From Maribacter sp. 1_MG-2023 (GTDB lineage: Bacteria; Bacteroidota; Bacteroidia; Flavobacteriales; Flavobacteriaceae), in the NCBI RefSeq assembly GCF_030547005.1, contig NZ_JAUOPN010000022.1, forward strand, positions 1 to 48,394: a DNA stretch of 48,394 nucleotides, in the 5' to 3' direction. Made by a program: the position numbers and the translations under genes. Below the pieces are notes generated by a model. It ran no database searches. It was not told where the DNA came from and was given only the letters and a program-made list of their open reading frames with translations. Positions 8,505 through 16,119 of the stretch are shown here, piece by piece (positions within the stretch are counted from its first letter, which is position 1; each line of letters begins with the position of its first letter).

Positions 8505-10958
8505 ATGAGGCTTACTTTATTATATGCTTTAATTATCCTTTTAGGCATATCTTGTACATCTAAAACAAAATCGGAGAATTCTATCTTAGATTTAATTCCC
8601 CCTAATGCCAATATAGTTTTTAAAATAAATGATTTTGAAACGCTTAATGATGAGCTTTCGAGTAATGAGATTCTGAATGCACTAGAGTCACAAAAACCAT
8701 TTATTGATGTAAAGAAAATTCTAACTCCGATTAACTATCTTACTGATCATAAAAAAGGGCTATTAGCTTTATCAGCTGATAGCATTAGCATAAATTACAC
8801 CTACATATCAGCAGATAGTTTAGTGATTAATAATGGTGATTCTATTTCGAACAAAAGTATTGAAACGCTTAATTATAATGATGTAGCCATCACCACATAC
8901 GAAATTGAAAAGGATACTTTTTATAGTACATTTATCGAGAAACATTGGGTTTTAAGTTCTTCTCAGCCACTATTACAAAACCTAATCAATACTATTGAAA
9001 ACCCAATCAAAAGTGGTGCAATAGAACGCTTTTACGAAGTTTCGAACACTGACAAGGTTGTAAATATTTGGATTGATATTGAAAGTAGCGAAATGCTATT
9101 TCAAAAACTACTTTCTGATGATCAGCATATTTCAAATTTCGGTAGTTTGATGTCTCTAGACTTATCCCTAAATGACAACGAAATCATATTGAACGGCGTA
9201 GCTGAATCAAGTGTAAGTAAAAATCTATTCCTTAATCTATTCAACGAAACAAAACCTATTCAAAACAAAACATGGAATTTAACACCTAGCGATGCCAACA
9301 ATATGACATCATTTGGTTTAGATGATTTTAAAAAATACGCTCACAACAAAACATTGAACAACTACCCCACTGCGGTTTTAGATTCACTTCTTAGTACCGT
9401 TGAAGAAATTGGAATCGCCGAGTATAACAATGAACACGTTTTGTTTTTGAGAACATACGGTACCGAAACACTACTTGATTATATTAACGAAGAAAAAATA
9501 TCTACCGAAGAATTTAGCAGTAACGAAATCTGGGGATTAAAACCTAATCTTGAAATATTTGACCCGCTAACGCCTTTAATTGGAGAACATACTTTCGAAT
9601 TTGCGAGTATTGTTGAGAATACTTTTCTCTTTTCTAAGTCAAAAGGCACGCTTGAATCTGTAATCACCAAAATAAAAACGGGTGATACTTTTGACAAAAC
9701 AACCTTATTTAAAAATGCAGAAAACAATCTAACTTCTTCATCGAGTGTAGTGTCCATTTCCAATTTAAAAGGTTTTGTTACCGCAATGAACGAATCGGTT
9801 TCTATAACCCTGAGCAATTCATTTGCCAACAGCAAATTAGACGATTATGTTTTTGGCTCCCAGATAATCGCTGATGCAGGATTCTTTCATACCAATTTCT
9901 TAATAAAAAAAATCGCAAAAGAAGAGGAATCAAATTCTGTTTCTTCTGCTTTTGAAGTCAAATTCGATACTGATCTGACAACCTTACCACAATTTGTAAC
10001 GAACCACAGCAATAGAAGAAAAGAGATTATAGTACAGGATCAAGAAAATATTCTCTATTTAATCTCTAATAGCGGAAAAATTCTTTGGAAAAAACAACTT
10101 AACGGAACTATACAAGGTAAAGTTCAACAGGTTGACCTGTTTAAGAATGGAAAATTACAGCTAGCATTTACTACGAACAACGAGTTCTTAATTTTAGATA
10201 GAAATGGAAAAGAGGTTCAACCATTTACCAAAAAGTATACTGATGGCAACTTAAACCCACTAGCCGTATTTGACTATGAGGGTCGTAAAAATTATCGCTT
10301 TGTTGTTACTCAAGATAAAAACGTATTCATGTATAACGGTAAAGGAGACATTGTCAAAGGTTTTACGTATGATACTGCCGAAGCACCCATAGTAGCCGCA
10401 CCTCAACATTTTAGAATCGGTAAAAAAGATTATATCGCTTTTAAATTAGAGAACGGTCAATTAAAAATAACTAATAGGGTAGGTAAAACCAGGGTCAACG
10501 TTAAAGACAAGTTCTCATTTTCTGATAATGACCTTAAGTTGTATCAGAACAAGTTCACATTTACTTCTGACGACGGTATACTGTATCAAATAGATGCAAA
10601 GGGTAAAGTTTCATCAAGTAATTTGAATCTAGCCAAGGACCACGGTATGGATGCCACTTCAAGAACTTTAGCAATCATGAACGACAATACCTTACAGATT
10701 CGTAACAAGAAGGTGGAGCTTGAATTAGGTGTTTACTCAAAGCCAACTATTTTTTATCTAAATGATAAAATTTATGTTTCAGTTACCGATATACAAAATC
10801 AGAAAATATATCTCTTTGATAGTCAGGCGGAATCAATTCCAAATTTTCCCATTTTTGGCAGCTCAGTAATTGATATGGAAGATATAAATGCAAATAAAAA
10901 ACCAGAGTTTGTATTTAAAGACCAAGAAAATAGCATTAAAGTTTATAAAATACGATAA
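8505..10958 (+). CDS. Large lipoprotein of unknown function with propeller-like C-terminal half
   Basis: I do not recognise this 817-residue protein by name. It has a lipoprotein signal with lipobox GISC (Cys17), so it should be anchored in the envelope. The first half, to about residue 470, is a mixed alpha/beta region rich in Ser and Asn. From about residue 500 to the end the sequence repeats a pattern of short strands such as ENILYLISNSGKILWKKQL, NNEFLILDRNGKEVQPF and NVFMYNGKGDIVKGF. These look like blades of a PQQ/WD-type beta propeller with five to seven units. That suggests a binding or scaffold role in the periplasm or at the outer membrane. It follows rnhB by 42 bases and has its own -7 box. 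Confidence 0.6.
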   Translation: MRLTLLYALIILLGISCTSKTKSENSILDLIPPNANIVFKINDFETLNDELSSNEILNALESQKPFIDVKKILTPINYLTDHKKGLLALSADSISINYTYISADSLVINNGDSISNKSIETLNYNDVAITTYEIEKDTFYSTFIEKHWVLSSSQPLLQNLINTIENPIKSGAIERFYEVSNTDKVVNIWIDIESSEMLFQKLLSDDQHISNFGSLMSLDLSLNDNEIILNGVAESSVSKNLFLNLFNETKPIQNKTWNLTPSDANNMTSFGLDDFKKYAHNKTLNNYPTAVLDSLLSTVEEIGIAEYNNEHVLFLRTYGTETLLDYINEEKISTEEFSSNEIWGLKPNLEIFDPLTPLIGEHTFEFASIVENTFLFSKSKGTLESVITKIKTGDTFDKTTLFKNAENNLTSSSSVVSISNLKGFVTAMNESVSITLSNSFANSKLDDYVFGSQIIADAGFFHTNFLIKKIAKEEESNSVSSAFEVKFDTDLTTLPQFVTNHSNRRKEIIVQDQENILYLISNSGKILWKKQLNGTIQGKVQQVDLFKNGKLQLAFTTNNEFLILDRNGKEVQPFTKKYTDGNLNPLAVFDYEGRKNYRFVVTQDKNVFMYNGKGDIVKGFTYDTAEAPIVAAPQHFRIGKKDYIAFKLENGQLKITNRVGKTRVNVKDKFSFSDNDLKLYQNKFTFTSDDGILYQIDAKGKVSSSNLNLAKDHGMDATSRTLAIMNDNTLQIRNKKVELELGVYSKPTIFYLNDKIYVSVTDIQNQKIYLFDSQAESIPNFPIFGSSVIDMEDINANKKPEFVFKDQENSIKVYKIR

Positions 10959-11067
10959 TACACCTGATGGTAGAATTCACAAGTATTTAAATACCGAATA
11001 CACATATCATTCAAAATAGTGAATTGATTTTTATATATTTAAGCAGTTATTAATCAGAACCTTAACT

Positions 11068-11769
11068 ATGTCAAAAATGAAAATTAAATTACTCAACGCA
11101 TTATTTTTTTTAATTGGAATCGCATTCGTTACCGCTCAAGACAATTGTAGCACATTCTACCCTATGAACGAAGGTGTGTCAATGGAGTACACCAATTACA
11201 ATAAAAAAGGAAAAATTGAAGGTGTTAGCAACTACAAAGTTATCGAGGCAAACCATACTGGTGATACTACTACAGCCACTATGTCTATAAACTTAAAAGA
11301 CAACAAAGGCAAAGATATTTATAGCACTAGCTACAACTTAGCTTGTAGCGGCAGTGCGGTTACTTTAGATTACGAATCTTTATTACCTACTGAAATGATG
11401 GAACAATATGGCGATATGGATATTGAAATCTCTGGCAATGACATTGAAATACCCAATGAACTTACCGTAGGACAAAATCTCAAAGATGCTAATGTTGCCA
11501 TGAAAATTGGCATGAGTGGTATTAACATGAATATGACCGTTGACATGACCAACAGAAAGGTTGAAAAGAAAGAAAGTGTAACTACCACTGCTGGCACATT
11601 CGATTGTTTTGTTCTATATAGCGAAAATCGTTCTAAAATGATGATGGCTAACCAAGTGTACCCATCTAGAGTTTGGCTTGCAGAAGGCATAGGCATGGTT
11701 AAACAAGAAACCTATAAGAAAAACGGAGACGTAATGAGTAGCACACTGCTTACGGCACACAGCAAATAA
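11068..11769 (+). CDS. Exported protein resembling the TapB/DUF3108-like family
   Basis: This 233-residue protein has a signal peptide (to about residue 24, ending VTAQ) and a soluble beta-rich body. It opens with CSTFYPMNEGVSMEYTNYN and contains the late segment TTTAGTFDCFVLYSE followed by a WLAEGIGMVKQETY motif. This pattern is seen in Bacteroidota proteins annotated as TapB or DUF3108-like, whose role is poorly known. A second ATG at 11077 would give a slightly shorter signal peptide; both are plausible. The gene ends in a strong terminator shared with the end of the convergent lipB. Confidence 0.6.
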   Translation: MSKMKIKLLNALFFLIGIAFVTAQDNCSTFYPMNEGVSMEYTNYNKKGKIEGVSNYKVIEANHTGDTTTATMSINLKDNKGKDIYSTSYNLACSGSAVTLDYESLLPTEMMEQYGDMDIEISGNDIEIPNELTVGQNLKDANVAMKIGMSGINMNMTVDMTNRKVEKKESVTTTAGTFDCFVLYSENRSKMMMANQVYPSRVWLAEGIGMVKQETYKKNGDVMSSTLLTAHSK

Positions 11770-11793
11770 TAACTTAACCAGACACCAACTTTG

Positions 11794-11819
11794 AACCGAG
11801 GCTTACACCTCGGTTTTTT
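11794..11819 (+). terminator. Intrinsic terminator overlapping the 3' end of lipB
   Basis: AACCGAGG (11794-11801) pairs with CCTCGGTT (11808-11815) around a six-base loop and is followed by T residues on the plus strand. The lipB stop codon (11803-11805) lies in the loop, and its last four sense codons (K-T-E-V) form the right arm, so the hairpin is partly coding on the other strand. Confidence 0.85.
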
Positions 11820-12516
11820 CTTTTATTTCCGCTTCAAAAAGCTCTTGAAAATGCTTCAATAATTTCTGCTTCACCTCATCTAAATCAACCTCTTTTTTTC
11901 CTAGCTCTACATTTAAAGAAGTCACGGCTTTTCCTTTTATTCCGCATGGGATCATCATATCAAAATATCCTAAATCGGCATTTACATTTAATGCAAAACC
12001 ATGCATAGTCACCCATCTACTGGCTCTTACTCCCATAGCGCATATTTTACGTGCAAACGGAGTACCTACATCCAACCACACTCCGGTTTCTCCTGGTGAT
12101 CGTTCAGATTTTATTCCATATTCAGCTAAGGTCATGATGACCATTTCCTCTAAAAAACGAAGGTATTTATGAATATCAGTAAAGAAGTTATCTAAGTCTA
12201 ATATAGGGTAACCCACTATTTGCCCAGGACCATGATAGGTGATATCTCCTCCCCTATTTATTTTATAAAAAGTAGCTCCTTTAGCTGCCAAGACTTTTTC
12301 ATCTACTAACAGATTAGAGATGTCTCCACTTTTACCAAGTGTATATACATGTGGGTGCTCAACAAACAGAAAATGATTAGGAGTCTCTAAACTCAATTCT
12401 TCTCTTCTATTTCGAATTTTAAAGTCTAGGGTATCTTTAAATAATTGCTCTTGGTAGTCCCAAGTCTCCTTATAATCTTTCAGACCTAAATCTTGTACGT
12501 GCACCTTCTTATTCAT
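11803..12516 (-). CDS. lipB: Octanoyl-[acyl carrier protein]:protein octanoyltransferase
   Basis: LipB moves octanoate from acyl carrier protein to lipoyl domains, the first step of lipoate assembly on 2-oxoacid dehydrogenases and GcvH. The 237-residue protein has the signature RGGDITYHGPGQ (88-99) followed by GYPILDL, the lysine of FARKICAMGVR (Lys157), and the acyl-thioester cysteine in IPCGIKGKAVTSL (Cys191). Both catalytic residues are present. Length is slightly above the roughly 215 of the E. coli enzyme. No lipA is in the window. The gene sits directly after the lipoprotein gene at 12543 on the same strand, and a -7 box lies close to its ATG. Confidence 0.95.
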   Translation of the reverse strand: MNKKVHVQDLGLKDYKETWDYQEQLFKDTLDFKIRNRREELSLETPNHFLFVEHPHVYTLGKSGDISNLLVDEKVLAAKGATFYKINRGGDITYHGPGQIVGYPILDLDNFFTDIHKYLRFLEEMVIMTLAEYGIKSERSPGETGVWLDVGTPFARKICAMGVRASRWVTMHGFALNVNADLGYFDMMIPCGIKGKAVTSLNVELGKKEVDLDEVKQKLLKHFQELFEAEIKEKTEV

Positions 12517-12530
12517 CTTACAAAGATATG

Positions 12531-12538
12531 AAAAGGAA
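12531..12538 (-). promoter_or_regulatory. -7 box upstream of lipB
   Basis: TATCTTTG on the minus strand matches TAnnTTTG. The transcript would start only about ten bases before the lipB ATG, so the mRNA would be almost leaderless. The -33 position shows TTAG rather than TTTG. The box lies in the 26-base gap after the upstream lipoprotein gene. Confidence 0.4.
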
Positions 12539-12542
12539 TATC

Positions 12543-13280
12543 CTATTTTTCTAATTCTACTTCGATGACCATAGATTCTGGATCTTTCATCATCTCTAAG
12601 AAATTAACTTCATGTACCATGGTTTTTCCATCCATAGAAAAAGTTGCTTCTTCAATATTGGTAGACTTTACACGTCTTGGAAAATGATACTTAAAAGTGT
12701 AGGTAGAACTAGACAAAAACATTTCTGCACTAGCCAAACTATCTAAACTTTTTTCAAATAATTCTTGATTTAAAATTACCGTCTCACGTTTAAATTTGTT
12801 CTTATCAAAACTGTAATTCACAGTTGTTGTTTCTTCTGTTGCACCAGCTGGCATTGATTTACCGCCTGCAACAGGACCTATAGCGCTAGCATTTTGAAAA
12901 GCATTAAATGCATCATTAACCTCAGACACTTTTTTGAAGTCTGTAAACATATTAAAATTCATGACTCCGCCTTCTGGATCTACAACCATACGTAAGCTGA
13001 AAGGTTCTAATCTTTTAAGCTTAGCTTGCTCCTCTGGGGATAGCTGCGCTATACTATCCTTTTTTTCTCTTAATAAGTCTTTAAAGACTAAAGTAGAATC
13101 TATTGCTTTATCCAATTCTGTAGAATCAGTTTCTGGTATCATTTGCATCATTTCATTACCGTCGAAAAGAATGCTCATTTTACCTGACCCGTCTTCATTG
13201 AAATAAATTTCTTCAGTAAAATTACAGGCAGCGAAAAGTACTGTTATAATAACAACAGATAGAATTTTAAAAAGTCTCAT
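12543..13280 (-). CDS. Small lipoprotein of unknown function
   Basis: This 245-residue protein has a lipoprotein signal with lipobox FAAC (Cys19). It continues with NFTEEIYFNEDGSGKMSI, an opening shared by several Bacteroidota lipoproteins with no assigned role. The remainder mixes charged helices (residues 60-90, rich in Asp, Lys and Glu) with strands such as STYTFKYHFPRRVKS. No catalytic motif is apparent. It ends 26 bases before lipB and starts 11 bases after the YqaE-type gene on the same strand, so the three may share a transcript. Confidence 0.6.
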   Translation of the reverse strand: MRLFKILSVVIITVLFAACNFTEEIYFNEDGSGKMSILFDGNEMMQMIPETDSTELDKAIDSTLVFKDLLREKKDSIAQLSPEEQAKLKRLEPFSLRMVVDPEGGVMNFNMFTDFKKVSEVNDAFNAFQNASAIGPVAGGKSMPAGATEETTTVNYSFDKNKFKRETVILNQELFEKSLDSLASAEMFLSSSTYTFKYHFPRRVKSTNIEEATFSMDGKTMVHEVNFLEMMKDPESMVIEVELEK

Positions 13281-13291
13281 GTATTTTGGTT

Positions 13292-13447
13292 CTAGTTAGG
13301 ATTATTCAATATAACTAATGCTGCGATTACCCCTGGTACCCAGCCGCAAAAAGTCAAAAGTAGAACAATTACAAAAGAACCACAACCTTTGCCTAAAACT
13401 GCTAAAGGAGGAAAAAAGATAGCAAGCAATACTCGAATTAAACTCAT
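13292..13447 (-). CDS. YqaE/Pmp3-family small membrane protein
   Basis: A 51-residue frame reads MSLIRVLLAIFFPPLAVLGK, then GCGSFVIVLLLTFCGWVPG and IAALVILNNPN. The FFPPLAV segment and the CGWVPGVIAAL segment are the hallmark of the Pmp3/YqaE (UPF0057) family, two-helix inner-membrane proteins linked to membrane potential and salt or cold stress in other organisms. Length and both transmembrane helices (about 3-20 and 25-47) fit the family. It precedes the small lipoprotein gene by 11 bases. I saw no clear promoter box in the 96 bases upstream. Confidence 0.92.
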   Translation of the reverse strand: MSLIRVLLAIFFPPLAVLGKGCGSFVIVLLLTFCGWVPGVIAALVILNNPN

Positions 13448-13543
13448 TTGATTATTATTTTGATTGATTGATGTATCTTATAGGTCGCAATTGCAAACGC
13501 TTTGTTACAAAATCTATTAATTTTAATATCCACAAACTAATCA

Positions 13544-14596
13544 ATGTTCAGAACAGTATTTTTAATCCTTATTCTTTTCTCTTGTTTTAAAGGTTTATCT
13601 CAATATAGTTTCGAAGGTCAAATTGCCGATGAACAAAGTGGAAAGACCATTTACCTATCTATCATTGAAGATTATAGGAAGTTTGGCAGAATTTCGATGG
13701 AACAGATTCTTAAAAAAACTACTACCGACTCGTTAGGATATTTTAGTTTCAGAGGCAATAACCTCAACGATGACAATAGAATTTACAGAATTCATTTAGA
13801 TGATTGTTCTGACGCTTCTTCAAACTCTGAACACTTTTTTGGTAGTTGCGAGTTCAGCAAAAGCATTTTATTTATAGCCAATAATAACGACACCATTACT
13901 TTCCCTACTTCTTTTGCAAATGAAGTTCTCTGTGAAATTGCCTCAACAAACAGTAAATCATCTTCCTTTTTAGATATAGATGTTTTAAAAGAGGAAATGG
14001 CTTTCGATTTTAATGACTTTAGAAGTGATGCCAATAGAAAGCTGAATTCTAAAAAGTGGTTCTCGACCTTGCAGGATTTCGGAGAAGATATAGATGAACC
14101 TTTAGCCGAACTCTATATTTTCAACTTTTTGTCAGATAAAAGACATGACACCTACAGCTATTACCTAAAAAATATTAGCAAGACTAATTACTATAACGAA
14201 CTTGGCGAGCGATTACTTTCGAAATACCCAAATGCGCCCTTTACCGATTTGTATTTAAATGAAATAGCTATTGACCAACAACTAATAGATGATAATTCAC
14301 CAAAATCTAATTTCTGGAAATGGTTACTTCTTGCCCTACTTCTAATCTCTATATCGCTGAACGTATACTTTGTTTTCAACCAAAGAAGTACATCAAGAAA
14401 CTTGCAAAACGATTCTCTTGCGAAGCTCACCGAGCAAGAACATAACATTGTTCAACAAATTCTTGATAACAAAACCAATAAGGAGATTGCAGCTGCCATG
14501 TTTATCAGTGTAAGTACTGTAAAGACCCATATTAACAATGTTTACAAGAAATTAGAGGTGTCATCGAGAGACGAAATAAAGCAACGTTTTCAATAA
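13544..14596 (+). CDS. Membrane-tethered LuxR-type HTH regulator with a periplasmic N-terminal domain
   Basis: This 350-residue protein has a signal-like N-terminus (to about residue 19) and an exported region (20-255). It opens with YSFEGQIADEQSGKTIYLSI, resembling the DUF4369-type beta domain found at the front of TlpA-like thiol oxidoreductases. One transmembrane helix follows (about 257-279). The C-terminal LuxR/GerE helix-turn-helix (296-350) contains LTEQEHNIVQQIL, NKEIAAAMFISVSTVKTHI and NNVYKKLEV. The layout implies that an envelope signal is passed directly across the membrane to a DNA-binding domain, without a kinase. Neither a response-regulator receiver nor a thioredoxin active site is present. 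A thioredoxin-like exported protein is encoded 106 bases downstream on the same strand. Confidence 0.75.
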   Translation: MFRTVFLILILFSCFKGLSQYSFEGQIADEQSGKTIYLSIIEDYRKFGRISMEQILKKTTTDSLGYFSFRGNNLNDDNRIYRIHLDDCSDASSNSEHFFGSCEFSKSILFIANNNDTITFPTSFANEVLCEIASTNSKSSSFLDIDVLKEEMAFDFNDFRSDANRKLNSKKWFSTLQDFGEDIDEPLAELYIFNFLSDKRHDTYSYYLKNISKTNYYNELGERLLSKYPNAPFTDLYLNEIAIDQQLIDDNSPKSNFWKWLLLALLLISISLNVYFVFNQRSTSRNLQNDSLAKLTEQEHNIVQQILDNKTNKEIAAAMFISVSTVKTHINNVYKKLEVSSRDEIKQRFQ

Positions 14597-14702
14597 TCTT
14601 TTAAATTTCCACCTAGGGTCTAGTACCTATTTCCACCCCAAAAAATCAATTTTCTTCCCGTAATTTCTAGAATTTTCAGGTCTAATATAAAAACTGAAAA
14701 TC

Positions 14703-15266
14703 ATGAAATTATCATTTTTAATGACCACTCTTCTTTTAAATTTCTTCTTAACTACCTTCTCTCAGAATACAAACCATGAGGTTGTTATTGATAATCAACA
14801 ACCTTTTTTATTGGGAGAAATAACTGTTGGCGGACTCTCAACTAACTCCTACAAAACATGGTTTGAACCTAATTATGAAAATTACGAGACCAATCAAAGT
14901 CAAATTGATTTATTAAAAGAAAAAATAAGCTCTTACAAAATTCTAATCTTCATGGGTACCTGGTGTGGTGATAGTAAACGAGAAGTACCTAGAATCATCA
15001 AAATCCTAGAATCAGCAGATTACCCAATGGAGAACTTAAAAATAGTTGCTCTTGACCATCGAAAAGAATCGTACAAGAAAAGTCCGCAGGGTGAAGAATG
15101 GGGATTGAACATCCGTAGGGTTCCAACATTTATTTTTTACAAGAACGGAAAAGAGGTGAATAGAATTATTGAAACGCCTGTTACCTCTTTAGAAAGTGAC
15201 ATATTGCAAATTGTTTCTCAAAAAGAATATATTCCTAACTACGCTTCTTCATTACATTTCGACTAA
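14703..15266 (+). CDS. Exported thioredoxin-fold protein with a single active-site cysteine
   Basis: This 187-residue protein has a signal peptide (to about residue 20, ending TFSQ) and a thioredoxin fold. The strand YKILIFMGTWCGDSKREVPR places Cys88 where thioredoxins have the first cysteine, but the position of the second is Ser91 (CGDS), so it lacks a CxxC pair. The cis-Pro element is RRVPTFIFYKNGKEV. Similar CGDS proteins are common in Flavobacteriaceae and are annotated only as thioredoxin family. It could act as a monothiol reductase, chaperone or redox sensor in the periplasm. It lies 106 bases after the membrane-bound LuxR-type gene, which suggests a functional link. Confidence 0.8.
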   Translation: MKLSFLMTTLLLNFFLTTFSQNTNHEVVIDNQQPFLLGEITVGGLSTNSYKTWFEPNYENYETNQSQIDLLKEKISSYKILIFMGTWCGDSKREVPRIIKILESADYPMENLKIVALDHRKESYKKSPQGEEWGLNIRRVPTFIFYKNGKEVNRIIETPVTSLESDILQIVSQKEYIPNYASSLHFD

Positions 15267-15354
15267 TATTATTCATCAATCAAAAGCATGTGGATAATAG
15301 CGTATTTTATAGTAACTTTTAAAACCTTTATAACCGCTATTACGTTAGATTACT

Positions 15355-16080
15355 ATGAAATACGCTCACATGCATTATAAATTAACCTTAATTATTTTTC
15401 TTTTCAGCTTTATACCATCATGCAGCCAGACTGAAGAAATAAGATCTGAGCAATTAGTAGACGCCCCAAATAATCAAGAATTTATCACCTATTTAGCACT
15501 TGGCGATAGTTATACCGTAGGGAAAAGTGTTGATTTTGATAATAGTTTTCCTGCTCAATTGAGTACAAAAATTGAAGAAAATAAAAATCTTCAAGTCAAT
15601 ACATCAGTAATTGCACAAACAGGATGGCGAACAGATCAGCTCATTTCAGCTACTGGTAGTCGCGAATCTGCAGATTATAATTTAGTTACACTATTAATTG
15701 GTGTAAACAACCAGTTTCAATCTAGACCTTTTTCTCAATACGAAAATGAGTTTACCGAATTATTAAACAAAGCCATTAATCTAGCTGGTAATGAAGCTAA
15801 CAAAGTAATCATACTTTCAATACCTGATTACTACTACACACCATATGGACAAAGTAATGGAGACGATCTGATCTCTTTGCAACTGGACAAGTATAATAAT
15901 TTCGCCAAATCTATTGCAAAAGAAAAGGGAGTTACTTTCCTCGATATTACAGATATCACGCGAAAAGGTTTGGATGAACCGGAATTGGTGGCTGATGACG
16001 GATTGCATCCTTCTAGGCTTGCTTATGAAAAATTTGTAGAAAGACTCTATCCTTTAGTGTCTACAAGATTGAAAGATTAA
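15355..16080 (+). CDS. SGNH/GDSL-family lipoprotein hydrolase
   Basis: This 241-residue protein has a lipoprotein signal with lipobox IPSC (Cys23). It carries the conserved blocks of SGNH esterases: LALGDSYTVG (nucleophile Ser52), GVNNQF with the oxyanion-hole Asn, and DDGLHPSRLAYEKF with the Asp-x-x-His pair near the C-terminus. It probably removes acyl groups from a lipid or glycan in the envelope; the substrate cannot be read. A second ATG at 15370 would shorten the signal peptide by five residues. The lysS promoter overlaps its last codons, with lysS beginning 39 bases downstream. Confidence 0.88.
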   Translation: MKYAHMHYKLTLIIFLFSFIPSCSQTEEIRSEQLVDAPNNQEFITYLALGDSYTVGKSVDFDNSFPAQLSTKIEENKNLQVNTSVIAQTGWRTDQLISATGSRESADYNLVTLLIGVNNQFQSRPFSQYENEFTELLNKAINLAGNEANKVIILSIPDYYYTPYGQSNGDDLISLQLDKYNNFAKSIAKEKGVTFLDITDITRKGLDEPELVADDGLHPSRLAYEKFVERLYPLVSTRLKD

Positions 16081-16099
16081 TACATATCGATTATATTTG
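16069..16099 (+). promoter_or_regulatory. Promoter of lysS
   Basis: TTG (16069-16071) and TATATTTG (16092-16099) are separated by 20 bases, a good match to the Bacteroidota TTTG-N19-21-TAnnTTTG promoter. The -33 element lies inside the final codons of the GDSL gene. Start would be near 16106, leaving a leader of about 14 bases before the lysS ATG. Confidence 0.7.
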
Positions 16100-16119
16100 C
16101 CAGCTAAATAAACGACGGC

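Noticed and set aside
13544..14596. LuxR-type gene as a TlpA-like thioredoxin protein
   Set aside because: The exported part resembles only the leading domain. There is no CxxC motif or thioredoxin fold, and the C-terminus is a clear DNA-binding domain.
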